Source: Holosporales bacterium (GTDB taxonomy: Bacteria > Pseudomonadota > Alphaproteobacteria > RUG11792). Taken from it: a stretch of DNA of 9,640 nucleotides. This document shows, in pieces, positions 1-6,790 of the stretch. The DNA is taken from NCBI GenBank assembly GCA_031279295.1, contig JAITIT010000001.1:1-9640 (forward strand). Reading direction: 5' to 3'. The position numbers and the translations under genes were made by a program. The first letter of the stretch is position 1. Each line of letters starts with the position of its first letter. The notes beneath the pieces were generated by a model. The model made no database searches, was not told the DNA's origin, and saw nothing but the letters and a program-made list of their open reading frames with translations.

Positions 1-1
1 T

Positions 2-30
2 TTGTTAATATTTAGTCGGTAGGCTATATA
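2..30 (+). promoter_or_regulatory. Candidate sigma70-type promoter for the gene at 62
   Basis: A -35-like TTGTTA (2-7) and a -10-like TATATA (25-30) are separated by 17 bases, the optimal spacing. Transcription would start near 37, leaving a leader of about 25 bases before the ATG at 62. No strong Shine-Dalgarno is visible; GGTAAGAG lies just upstream of the ATG. This is inferred from motif match only. Confidence 0.45.
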
Positions 31-61
31 GCAGGATATCGTATCGCACTCGGTAAGAGAC

Positions 62-490
62 ATGAGCAGTATACACAGGAAGCTAGCAGTGGTGGCCTTA
101 ATCACAGGCTCAATGCAGCAGAACCCGGCAACGGCAAACGAACCACCGCGAGCGGCGGCAATACCCACAGTAGCTAACACACAGGACGCAAGCACACAGA
201 CGAGAAAATACCTAGCGACGATAGGGATAACAGTGGAGAGAATAGCCAAGGAGACGAGGCAGTCGCTAGAGGCGGTACGCAGGTGGCTGGAAAGGCTCAC
301 ACAAACGTTCGACGGGATTGTGATGATCCAATATGCCAACGGTCAAATAAGTGCGATGAAGCAAGAGGAGTTCGATAGACTCAAAGAGACAGCCAAAGTG
401 ACAATGAAAAAGAGGGAAAGCGACGTGCAGACAGACTTCACTCCCGAGATCAAAATGCGGATAATGACAGCAACAATGGCGGCCGGCTAG
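62..490 (+). CDS. Unrecognised small exported protein, T-poor gene
   Basis: I do not recognise this 142-residue protein. It has a signal-peptide-like start: basic n-region (MSSIHRK), hydrophobic stretch LAVVALITG (residues 8-16) and a plausible signal peptidase site after A25 (NPATA, then NEPP). A Thr/Ala/Pro-rich stretch follows (26-48), then a predicted helical, charged region (about 55-120) rich in Arg, Glu and Lys. By hand count the gene has about 13% T, roughly two-thirds of the 18-22% T in coding-strand samples of the housekeeping genes nearby, and it has only three Phe. The partial gene at 7874 shares the signal peptide, codon preferences and low T. The low-T composition continues about 115 bases past the TAG stop, so the gene may once have been longer. 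Export is an inference; the function is unknown. Confidence 0.6.
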   Translation: MSSIHRKLAVVALITGSMQQNPATANEPPRAAAIPTVANTQDASTQTRKYLATIGITVERIAKETRQSLEAVRRWLERLTQTFDGIVMIQYANGQISAMKQEEFDRLKETAKVTMKKRESDVQTDFTPEIKMRIMTATMAAG

Positions 491-662
491 AGGAAGGAAA
501 GTGTGACGGAAGAGGGGGGGAAAAGAGAGAGGAGAAGAGTGACGCCCATACAAGGTAATACCATGAGTACGGCAGGCCGCACAGAGACGCCCGGTGCGAA
601 CCGGTACCAATTATGGTAGATGATACATAAAGAGGCCAGTGCTGCAGTGTCCGTGATGTTCA

Positions 663-686
663 TATGCGGTTGCAAACTGCCGCATA
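663..686. repeat. Inverted repeat, 7-bp stem
   Basis: TATGCGG (663-669) and CCGCATA (680-686) pair perfectly around a 10-base loop. No T-run follows on the plus strand and no A-run precedes it, so it is not an obvious intrinsic terminator. It may be a small RNA structure or chance. Confidence 0.35.
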
Positions 687-824
687 ACAGATAGCAGAAG
701 AAACGCGGGTGCACGGGCCTTAAATGAAAAAGCAGATTTCAGAGACGCAAATTCATTCCGGCAAGTTCGGCAAATCGCAAAAGTCGAGTTCAAGCTAGCT
801 CTCGAAAATAGGGAAACATTTTGG

Positions 825-854
825 TTGAGTACCATGTTTTCACCGTGCTATGCT
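825..854 (+). promoter_or_regulatory. Candidate promoter for rpmH-rnpA
   Basis: TTGAGT (825-830) and TATGCT (849-854) are separated by 18 bases and lie about 34 bases upstream of the rpmH ATG. The position suits a promoter for the rpmH-rnpA pair. No obvious Shine-Dalgarno precedes rpmH. Motif match only. Confidence 0.4.
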
Positions 855-887
855 AAAGAATATTCATCGTGAATTTACGATCACATC

Positions 888-1022
888 ATGAAGCGTACGT
901 ATCAGCCGAGCAATCTAGTAAGGAAGAGGAGGCATGGATTTTTGAAGAGAATGGCCACTCCTGGCGGGCGGCGCATTCTATCGACTAGACGAGCAAAAGG
1001 AAGAAAGAGACTGTGCGCGTAG
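888..1022 (+). CDS. rpmH: 50S ribosomal protein L34
   Basis: This 44-residue basic protein is a structural component of the large ribosomal subunit. The start MKRTYQPSNLVRKRRHGF, the central RMATPGGRRIL and the RRAKGRKRL near the C-terminus are the conserved L34 landmarks, and the length is normal for the family. The ATG at 888 is fixed by the invariant MKRTYQPS start; no clear Shine-Dalgarno precedes it. The stop TAG lies at 1020-1022. The gene precedes rnpA in the near-universal rpmH-rnpA arrangement, and a GTG in the rnpA frame at 1013 lies inside rpmH, so the two are probably co-transcribed and translationally coupled. Confidence 0.96.
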   Translation: MKRTYQPSNLVRKRRHGFLKRMATPGGRRILSTRRAKGRKRLCA

Positions 1023-1393
1023 CAGTACGCAAAAACTGTGATGGTTTAGGAGTTATTAAAATTCTGAAGACAATCAAGAAAAGAGCCGAGTTCATGAGGG
1101 TGTGCAGACTTGGAGCTGCCGTGCGAACTAGGACCGTTGTATCGATCCGATATGAGAATGGTATCGAAGAACCGCTCGTTGGATTTACTGCCAGTAAGAA
1201 GGTAGGTTGCGCCGTTAAGAGGAACAGGGCCAAGAGGAGATTGAGAAGCCTCGTCAGGGAATTTTCAGGCATGTTCAGTAGTAGCTCATCATTCGTTTTC
1301 ATTGCGACTCCAGCAACTGTATCATGCGACTTCAGCTTATTGCATGCAGACTTCGCATACTGCATGAAGAAGCTTACTGGAATCAGGACGTAA
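1013..1393 (+). CDS. rnpA: Ribonuclease P protein component
   Basis: This is the protein subunit of RNase P, which helps the catalytic RNA bind precursor tRNA for 5' maturation. From the GTG at 1013 it has 126 residues. The family signature is clear at about residues 56-84: VGFTASKKVGCAVKRNRAKR, carrying the RNR motif at R70-N71-R72, followed by LRSLVREF. The preceding RTVVSIRYENG fits the family's first strands. The start is uncertain. GTG 1013 is the only ordinary start codon in frame before the conserved RAEF segment, and it overlaps rpmH by 10 bases. The first 16 residues then look unlike the family. An AGGAG at 1048-1052 sits 8 bases before an in-frame ATT (1061), which would give a 110-residue protein beginning close to where RnpA proteins usually begin. 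Downstream, glmM converges on it with a 22-base gap. Confidence 0.93.
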   Translation: MRVAVRKNCDGLGVIKILKTIKKRAEFMRVCRLGAAVRTRTVVSIRYENGIEEPLVGFTASKKVGCAVKRNRAKRRLRSLVREFSGMFSSSSSFVFIATPATVSCDFSLLHADFAYCMKKLTGIRT

Positions 1394-1415
1394 CAATAGC
1401 TAGCGTTGCGGTGTG

Positions 1416-2741
1416 TTACAAATTGCAAACCGCTGTAGCTGCAGCATTTACTAGGTCTGTTGATGTTGCCTCGATTAGTACCCTTACAAATTGCTCGGTT
1501 CCTGACTTTCTGACGATGATCCTTCCGGCATGTCCAACGATCCGCTCGCCGGCTTCTCTATATTTGTCGAGCGAGCAGGATAGGTCCAATGGAATGTTCT
1601 TGATAATGCTTGGGCATGGGGTATACAATTTTTTTATGGTGCTTGCCTGTACTCCCATAGATTTGAGATACGCAAGGATTTGGAGAGCTGACACTATCCC
1701 ATCACCGGTGGTGGAGTAGTCGCCTGTGATGATGTGACCAGACTGTTCCCCGCCGACATTCGCACCAATCTCAATCATCTTCTGCATGACGTGTTTATCA
1801 CCAACATCAGTTCTTACAAGATTGATTCCTATAGAATCTAAGTACCGCTCCATGGCAAGATTCGTCATGATCGTAGCCACGACGGCATTACCACGTAACC
1901 TTCCACTGTTTAGCCAAGATGTGGCGATTGTGGAGATAAGGTAGTCACCGTCAATGAGTTCTCCGGTCTCATCCACAATGGCTACCCTGTCGGCATCTCC
2001 ATCGAATGCTATTCCGATACATGCCTTGTGCTTTAGTACCTCCTCTTGAAGGCGCGATGTATCCATTACTCCGTACCCGTCATTAATGTTGAGGCCGTCA
2101 GGAGTGTTACCGATCTTTATGATGTCAGCCCCGAATTCCCAGAGGACCTGTGGGGCTACCTTGTATGCCGCGCCATTTGCCGTATCCACTACTATCTTCA
2201 TACCGGATAGATTTAGCTCTTTTGGGAATGAGCCTTTAGTGAATTCGACGTATCTGCCGGCCGCATCATCTAACCTCCATGCCTTCCCCATGAACTCGGT
2301 TTTGGTAAGGGTTAGCGGCTGCCAGTATGCGTTGCTAATTCCATCCTCGTCCTCCATCGTTACCTTGAATCCATCGGCATTGAAGAACTTGATTCCATTG
2401 TCATGGTACGGGTTATGTGATGCTGAGATGACGACTCCAAGATTGGCTCTTAGGGACTTTGTCATGTATGCTACTCCAGGCGTCGGGATAGGGCCAAGGA
2501 GGATTACGTTGGCTCCGGCCGCAATGAAGCCAGATGTAAGCGCCGGTTCAAGCATGTATCCAGATAGTCTGGTATCCTTGCCTATAACCACCGTGAACTT
2601 GTAGTCTGCCTCTTTGCTGTGACACTTTCTCTGATAGTAACTAGTGACTGCTACAGCAAGCCTCATTGCAGAATCGGGAGTGATGAGTCCCTCGTTTGCC
2701 CTTCCCCTGACTCCGTCAGTTCCAAAAATATTGTGTGACAT
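1416..2741 (-). CDS. glmM: Phosphoglucosamine mutase
   Basis: GlmM interconverts glucosamine-6-phosphate and glucosamine-1-phosphate, the step before UDP-GlcNAc in peptidoglycan and lipopolysaccharide synthesis; it is cytosolic. The 441-residue length is normal. All four landmarks of the phosphohexomutase superfamily are present: N-terminal FGTDGVRG (6-13), the catalytic phosphoserine loop ISASHNPYHDNGIKFF with the active Ser near 108, the Mg2+-binding DGDADR (247-252), the sugar-binding GGEQSGH (330-336), and the phosphate-binding RKSGTE (411-416), where Lys replaces the common Pro. I chose the ATG at 2741 because MSHNIFGTDGVRG matches the family start; an in-frame GTG at 2792 would add 17 unrelated residues. 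No strong Shine-Dalgarno lies directly before this ATG, but a short leader ORF overlaps it (TAATG). The gene converges with rnpA. Confidence 0.96.
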   Translation of the reverse strand: MSHNIFGTDGVRGRANEGLITPDSAMRLAVAVTSYYQRKCHSKEADYKFTVVIGKDTRLSGYMLEPALTSGFIAAGANVILLGPIPTPGVAYMTKSLRANLGVVISASHNPYHDNGIKFFNADGFKVTMEDEDGISNAYWQPLTLTKTEFMGKAWRLDDAAGRYVEFTKGSFPKELNLSGMKIVVDTANGAAYKVAPQVLWEFGADIIKIGNTPDGLNINDGYGVMDTSRLQEEVLKHKACIGIAFDGDADRVAIVDETGELIDGDYLISTIATSWLNSGRLRGNAVVATIMTNLAMERYLDSIGINLVRTDVGDKHVMQKMIEIGANVGGEQSGHIITGDYSTTGDGIVSALQILAYLKSMGVQASTIKKLYTPCPSIIKNIPLDLSCSLDKYREAGERIVGHAGRIIVRKSGTEQFVRVLIEATSTDLVNAAATAVCNL

Positions 2742-2767
2742 TAATCGCTGCCAATCGTCCTGTACAT
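2741..2767 (-). CDS. Possible 8-codon leader ORF coupled to glmM
   Basis: On the minus strand an AGGAG (2774-2778) sits 6 bases before an ATG (2767) that opens a frame of eight codons, MYRTIGSD. Its TAA stop overlaps the glmM ATG in the sequence TAATG. The glmM start itself has no good Shine-Dalgarno, so ribosomes ending on the leader could restart on glmM. It is too short to judge by composition and has no recognisable regulatory residues. It could be chance, with the AGGAG serving a longer glmM form from the upstream GTG or nothing at all. Confidence 0.3.
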   Translation of the reverse strand: MYRTIGSD

Positions 2768-2782
2768 GCTTTGCTCCTGTGC

Positions 2783-2791
2783 ATTGTAGCA
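2783..2791 (-). promoter_or_regulatory. Candidate extended -10 promoter upstream of glmM
   Basis: Read on the minus strand this is TGCTACAAT, an extended -10 element (TGnTATAAT type). No good -35 is visible at the usual distance. Transcription would start very close to the AGGAG of the leader ORF, which makes the pairing of the two signals awkward. Low confidence. Confidence 0.25.
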
Positions 2792-2792
2792 C

Positions 2793-3048
2793 AATTCAGG
2801 CTTTTGAATTCTTAGCACTCGGATTGGATGCTGTACTTCCGATCGCAACAGTATTGTTTGCAGCTATAATTGTTAACCATAGATAATGGCGGTAACAAGC
2901 GAAGGCTTTATTATTAATTAGCGCAAAAAGTTTTTATACTATTGCAGCGCTTGCAACGTGTCGTCGATACCAAGTATCAGTGGCTAGATGACAATTGACA
3001 CCTTGTAAGGCTGATTTTGCCGCAGGCTTGCGCGACGCGCGGACTGGG
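2793..3048. other. Intergenic spacer between thiN and glmM, with palindromes
   Basis: No gene is supported here. The spacer holds several short palindromes: AAAAAGTTTTT (2925-2935), TTGCA/TGCAA around five bases (2942-2956), GATAC/GTATC around three bases (2966-2978) and the GC-only GCGCGACGCGC (3030-3040). None is followed by a T-run on the minus strand in the way expected of an intrinsic terminator after thiN. The AT-rich part around 2906-2945 could hold promoter elements, but I see no well-spaced pair. Confidence 0.4.
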
Positions 3049-3702
3049 TCATGAATTGTAAATCTTGCTGCTGCCGGCATCCAGGACTTCATCCGTATAT
3101 ATCAGTACGAGTGCCTGTCCTTCGTGTACGTCTATCTCTACCCTATCGGTTACTGCTCTGTTGTAGCATGATGTAGATCCTGGGAATTCCAGGACATGAC
3201 TGTTCAATTCCCACCTGAGTCCGTTCGACGATACGATACATTTTGGGACTCCAAATATCGACAGCTTCGTCTCTGGCTGGACTGTAAGCTCCATTCGTTT
3301 CGACAATGTGAATCCCACGATTCCGTCGTCCATCAATGTAGCCTCTGTTGACATGAAGATGTTGAGGTTGTTAATGATGTGGTCGAGACAACCGCCATTC
3401 AGTCCACAGATGATTGAGGGCAACATGGAGTGTTGCTCCGCGTACTGAAGAACTTTCTGGAAGTCAGACAGGTCTTGCAATGGGATCCTGATGTGTGGAA
3501 TGTACTTGATGATTGCCGGATCCACGCTATCAAGATCACCGATGATAATGTCCGGTGTAATGCCAATGTCACGTAGTGTGTTCGCTGCGCCGTCTGCTGC
3601 GATTATCGGTAGTCCTATATCTCTAAAAAACTCGGAATCAGGTAACGCTCCGTGTAAGCATATTATGGACCTATAACGTGCTGGATCCAATAGTGTGGTC
3701 AC
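3049..3702 (-). CDS. thiN: Thiamine pyrophosphokinase
   Basis: The enzyme transfers a pyrophosphate group from ATP to thiamine to make the cofactor thiamine diphosphate. The 217-residue protein carries the family's motifs: IIAADGAANTLRDIGITPDI followed by IIGDLDSVDP (about 34-62), the QDLSDFQKVLQYAE segment (76-89) matching the family's D-x-T-D-F-x-K-A block, and GLNGGCLDHIINNLNI (100-115) matching the usual G-x-x-G-G-R-x-D-H. Cys replaces the usual Arg in that last motif. The C-terminal third is a beta-rich domain typical of the family. The GTG start at 3702 overlaps the gmk TGA in a GTGA junction, which implies translational coupling. Having this kinase suggests that the cell can use free thiamine, imported or salvaged; the window shows no thiamine biosynthesis genes or transporter. 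Confidence 0.88.
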   Translation of the reverse strand: MTTLLDPARYRSIICLHGALPDSEFFRDIGLPIIAADGAANTLRDIGITPDIIIGDLDSVDPAIIKYIPHIRIPLQDLSDFQKVLQYAEQHSMLPSIICGLNGGCLDHIINNLNIFMSTEATLMDDGIVGFTLSKRMELTVQPETKLSIFGVPKCIVSSNGLRWELNSHVLEFPGSTSCYNRAVTDRVEIDVHEGQALVLIYTDEVLDAGSSKIYNS

Positions 3703-4271
3703 GGTTGTACGATGGACGTAACGATGGAGCTAACGGCTGCAAATGCGGAGTTAATATCATTATTGATGATGATATGCTGATAATCGGCGATCTTGGGAAC
3801 ATTGAACGATTCATCGATTCTCCGTCTAATAGACTCTGGGGTCTCGCTATTTCTGAGACACAGCCTACTTTCCAAATCTCTCAAAGATGGTGGCAAAACA
3901 AGGATTCCCACACACTTATACTCAGGAATGATGTTATCAGCAAGGATGTGATACGAGCCTCGGTAGTCGAGATCTATGATACAAAGATTGTTGTTTGCGA
4001 GCACATCGTGCACAGCGCTGTTCAGGGTTCCATACCTGTTGCCATAGCACTCAGTGTGCTCGAGAAACTCTCCACGTGCAACCAGCTCATCAAACTTGTC
4101 ATGTGTGATGAAGTGGTAGTCGACTCCATCTACCTCTGAGTCTCTCCTCTGCCGAGTCGTACACGACACAGTGGCGCATGTACTTTCAAATGTCCTCAGC
4201 ACAAACGTTATTAACGTCGACTTACCGGAACCAGATGGCCCAGAGAAGACCAAGCATTTCTTGGTTGGCAT
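3699..4271 (-). CDS. gmk: Guanylate kinase
   Basis: Gmk phosphorylates GMP to GDP with ATP and is essential for GTP and dGTP supply. The 190-residue protein has the P-loop GPSGSGKST (11-19), the GMP-binding segment SCTTRQRRDSEVDGVDYHF (36-54), and GEFLEHTECYGNRYGT (67-82) with the acidic and Tyr residues that contact the guanine and phosphate. The IDLDYRG segment (99-105) stands where other members have an LEIDWQG-type stretch. Length is slightly below the usual 200-210. The ATG at 4271 follows an AGTAGG-like Shine-Dalgarno (AGTAGGTTAAAAGG before ATG). The stop TGA overlaps the GTG of thiN by four bases. The gap to the upstream envelope gene is 61 bases, so it is likely part of the same transcript. 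Confidence 0.95.
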   Translation of the reverse strand: MPTKKCLVFSGPSGSGKSTLITFVLRTFESTCATVSCTTRQRRDSEVDGVDYHFITHDKFDELVARGEFLEHTECYGNRYGTLNSAVHDVLANNNLCIIDLDYRGSYHILADNIIPEYKCVGILVLPPSLRDLESRLCLRNSETPESIRRRIDESFNVPKIADYQHIIINNDINSAFAAVSSIVTSIVQP

Positions 4272-4332
4272 CCTTTTAACCTACTCCCCAAAAACATGAA
4301 CGTAAGATACAACATTCCGAAACTATGCGCCA

Positions 4333-5292
4333 TCATCTTTCGTCCAGCCTGAATTCTATGCGTCTATTCTTCGCATGATCCTCATCTGTCCTTCCAGAGG
4401 TGATCGGCTGATGTTCACCAAAGCCAGCGGCAACCAGTCTCTTCGGATCAATCCCACGACCTATAAGGTACTTCACGACCGCGATTGCTCTGGCGCTTGA
4501 TAGCTCCCAGTTCGACGCAAACTTCCCTCCAGCGATAGGACGGCTATCTGTGTGTCCGTCAACCCTCAGTAGCCATTTTATGCCATCCGGAATTTTGTTA
4601 CCTATTTCCTTGATGACCTCAGCAAGGTTAGAGACCTGTGCTTTCCCGCTGTCACTTAACTCATCAGATGCGGACTCAAAAAATAGCTCGGCCTGAAACA
4701 CGAACCTATCCCCGACTACCTTGATTCCATCTCTGTTCTGGATAATCTCTTGGAGCTTGTCAAAGAACTCAGATCTGTACCGGCTCATCCTCGAGACCTC
4801 ACTAAGCTTGATGTTCTCCCTCTTAATACGCTCGAGTGCATCCTTCTGCTCTTCAGCAGTCTTCTTTTCTGCAGCGAGAGTTGCCATAACATCCTTGAGT
4901 TGATTCGAGAGATTTTCGATCTGCTCCTGCAGGGAGATCATCTCCTTCTGCTTCTCCTTCCGTGTTGTCTCCTCTGTAGCAAGCATGTTCTGTAACGTCT
5001 CAACTGCTTCACGAAGGTTAGTAATCTGCTTTGCTAGGGATGTATTCTTCTCGCTGAGATCGGAGTTCTTGATCTGCTCTGTTTTGAGGAGAGCGCAAAC
5101 ATCGCTCAGCTTGGTCCGCATGTCCGAGAGAGAGGAGTCCTTGTCGAAGATAATTTGTGAGAGATATATCTGGGACGAAATGAACCCCACCAAGACGAAG
5201 ATGAAGACGAGGAGAACTGTTGAAAGTGCATCGACGAATCCAGGCCAGATGTCCGTGTCCTCGCTGCGCCTCGTCCTCCGTAGAAACGACAT
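4333..5292 (-). CDS. Inner-membrane-anchored MotB/OmpA-type peptidoglycan-binding protein
   Basis: The 319-residue protein has a short basic N-terminus (SFLRRTRR), one transmembrane segment (about 22-45) opening with IWPGFVDALSTVLLVFIF, a long charged coiled coil (about 55-170), and a C-terminal OmpA/MotB domain (about 198-317). The domain shows FFESASDELSDSG, VDGHTDSRPI (244-253), NWELSSARA (261-269), and KNRRIEFRL (308-316), the residues that bind the diaminopimelate of peptidoglycan. The IWPGFVDALST membrane segment is typical of an alphaproteobacterial family annotated as a MotB-like or peptidoglycan-binding protein. It lacks flagellar context here, so I would not call it a flagellar stator. 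It may pair with an ExbB/TolQ/MotA-like partner encoded elsewhere. The ATG at 5292 lies 35 bases after gatB. Keeping this gene together with glmM supports a cell that still has some peptidoglycan. Confidence 0.88.
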   Translation of the reverse strand: MSFLRRTRRSEDTDIWPGFVDALSTVLLVFIFVLVGFISSQIYLSQIIFDKDSSLSDMRTKLSDVCALLKTEQIKNSDLSEKNTSLAKQITNLREAVETLQNMLATEETTRKEKQKEMISLQEQIENLSNQLKDVMATLAAEKKTAEEQKDALERIKRENIKLSEVSRMSRYRSEFFDKLQEIIQNRDGIKVVGDRFVFQAELFFESASDELSDSGKAQVSNLAEVIKEIGNKIPDGIKWLLRVDGHTDSRPIAGGKFASNWELSSARAIAVVKYLIGRGIDPKRLVAAGFGEHQPITSGRTDEDHAKNRRIEFRLDER

Positions 5293-5327
5293 CTCAACGA
5301 CCGCTGGCTAATCCTGCACACCTAATA

Positions 5328-6782
5328 TTATAGCTTCCTTCTCAGAATCTCGTTAATCATTTCGGGGTTACCCTTCCCGTGGAGTGCTTTCATAACTTGC
5401 CCTACGAAGAACCCAAACAGCTGGACTTTGCCGGCTCTGTACTGTTCCACCTGAGTCTCATTGTTATTGATCACATCATCAACAACAGCCTCGATTGTGC
5501 CCTCGTCTTGAATTTGTACGAGGCCTAGTTCCTCCACGATGGTCGCTGGAGACTTTCCACTTACAGTTACCTCTGCGAAGACTGTCTTAGCAATCTTTCC
5601 GGATATCGTCTTGTCCAAAATAAGGTCAACCAGCTCTGCTATATACTTAATCGAGAAGCCCATCGTTTCTAGTGTCCTACCTTCTCTATTGAGGAATGCG
5701 AACAACTCAACGATGATCCAGTTCGCAATCATCTTAGCTGCCTTCTGCTTCTCAAATTTCGAGCTTGCAACGGTACTTTCGAAGCAGTCAGCCGTCAACC
5801 TCTCCTCAATCAGAATCGCAGCGTCTGCCTCAGACAGCCCGTACTCACTGATAAACCTCAATCTCCTATTGTCCGGTAGTTCCGGCATTGTATTCCTAAT
5901 CGCTTCAATTCGCTCATCGGTAAGGATTACTGGTTTCAAATCTGGGTCCTGGTGATACCGATAATCCGCGGCGTTCTCCTTCGTGCGCATCGACCTAGTC
6001 TCACAGCGGCCTGAGTCGAATAACCTCGTTTCCTGGATGATGGTCTCTCCGCCTTCTACGAGGTGTATCTGGCGCTCGGTCTCATACTCCAGTGCCTGTC
6101 CCAGGAATTTGATGGAGTTAATGTTTTTTATCTCCACCCTGTTTCCAAGCGGCTCCCCAGGCTTCCGTATCGATATGTTGGCGTCTATCCTCATGCTCCC
6201 CTTTTCCATGCTGCAGTCGCACGACTCTACATACCTCAGGATCATCCGCAGCTTCTTGACGTACTGCATGGCTTCGTACGGTGACCTCATGTCAGGTTTG
6301 GATACGATCTCCATCAGTGGTACTCCAGCTCTGTTGAGATCGATGTATGAACAGTCTGGAGTAATATCATGGATGCTCTTCCCTGCATCCTGCTCTATGT
6401 GAATCCTCTCGACTCCTATGGTCTTTGTGCTCCCATCTTGGAGGTCTATCCTGATTGCTCCACCTGATACAATCGGGAAGAATAGCTGCGATATTTGGTA
6501 CCCTGCTGGAAGGTCAGGATAGAAATAGTTCTTCCTGTCGAAGCGAGAGAACTTGTTGATCGTTCCGTCGATGCCCAGGCCTGTTCTTATTGTCTTATCG
6601 ATTGCGCCTTTATTAAGCACCGGTAGTGTGCCGGGCATCGAGGCGTCGTAGAAGTTAACATTCGTATTAGGCTCGGCACCAAATTCGGTTGAGCTCCGAC
6701 TGAATAACTTCGACCTTGTTGAAATCTGAGCGTGTACCTCTAAGCCGACAATTATTTCCCACCCTCTAACAAGATTGCTCAT
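5328..6782 (-). CDS. gatB: Aspartyl/glutamyl-tRNA(Asn/Gln) amidotransferase subunit B
   Basis: GatB is the tRNA-binding and kinase subunit of the GatCAB complex, which converts Glu-tRNA(Gln) and Asp-tRNA(Asn) to the amidated forms. The 484-residue length is normal. Landmarks include WEIIVGLEVHAQISTRSKLF (8-27), FDRKNYFYPDLPAGYQISQ, HIEQDAGKSIHD, YIDLNRAGVPLMEIVSKPD, EKGSMRIDANISIRK and, in the C-terminal YqeY-like tail, GKIAKTVFAEV and FGFFVGQVMKALHGKGNPE. The ATG at 6782 lies 8 bases after the rplI stop, with only a weak Shine-Dalgarno (GAGGAAGAAG inside the end of rplI), so coupling to rplI is likely. The gatC and gatA genes are not in the window, so the amidotransferase genes are split in this genome. 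Its presence suggests the indirect route for Gln-tRNA and possibly Asn-tRNA. Confidence 0.97.
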   Translation of the reverse strand: MSNLVRGWEIIVGLEVHAQISTRSKLFSRSSTEFGAEPNTNVNFYDASMPGTLPVLNKGAIDKTIRTGLGIDGTINKFSRFDRKNYFYPDLPAGYQISQLFFPIVSGGAIRIDLQDGSTKTIGVERIHIEQDAGKSIHDITPDCSYIDLNRAGVPLMEIVSKPDMRSPYEAMQYVKKLRMILRYVESCDCSMEKGSMRIDANISIRKPGEPLGNRVEIKNINSIKFLGQALEYETERQIHLVEGGETIIQETRLFDSGRCETRSMRTKENAADYRYHQDPDLKPVILTDERIEAIRNTMPELPDNRRLRFISEYGLSEADAAILIEERLTADCFESTVASSKFEKQKAAKMIANWIIVELFAFLNREGRTLETMGFSIKYIAELVDLILDKTISGKIAKTVFAEVTVSGKSPATIVEELGLVQIQDEGTIEAVVDDVINNNETQVEQYRAGKVQLFGFFVGQVMKALHGKGNPEMINEILRRKL

Positions 6783-6790
6783 ATCGCGAG

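Larger units (their letters stand above)
491..887. other. Intergenic stretch with no convincing gene
   Basis: This stretch has two parts. From 491 to about 604 the plus strand is T-poor (9 T in 114 bases by hand count) and purine-rich, with a run of seven G at 514-520. It looks like a continuation of the upstream gene, whose frame stays open from 491 to 616 after the TAG at 488. From about 605 the composition returns to normal (24 T in the next 114 bases). The second part holds a small hairpin (663-686), an open frame without an ordinary start codon near its beginning (657-872) and the candidate rpmH promoter. I saw no tRNA and no tmRNA or RNase P RNA signature. Confidence 0.5.

Noticed and set aside
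266..835. Minus-strand open frames opposite the small exported gene and its downstream spacer
   Set aside because: They are compositional shadows of T-poor plus-strand DNA, contain Cys/His-rich low-plausibility sequence, and have no start signals.
620..887. tmRNA, RNase P RNA or oriC upstream of rpmH
   Set aside because: The conserved core sequences of these RNAs and DnaA boxes of the TTATCCACA type were not found.
1324..1719. Plus-strand frame spanning the end of rnpA into antisense glmM
   Set aside because: It overlaps two clearly identified genes and has no supporting signal.
2644..2886. Plus-strand frame ending in a hydrophobic stretch (LDAVLPIATVLFAAIIVNHR)
   Set aside because: Its first part is antisense to glmM, and the hydrophobic tail alone is not enough. 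No ribosome binding site or homologous membrane protein is recognised.
3678..4139. Plus-strand frame of 153 codons antisense to gmk
   Set aside because: gmk carries a P-loop and GMP-binding motifs on the minus strand; the plus frame has no domain signature.
4333..5292. Flagellar stator MotB
   Set aside because: The OmpA/MotB domain is present, but no motA or other flagellar gene is nearby, and the IWPGFVDALST start with a long coiled coil fits the non-flagellar alphaproteobacterial family better.
5539..6402. Plus-strand frames antisense to gatB
   Set aside because: gatB is unmistakable on the minus strand; these frames are shadows.
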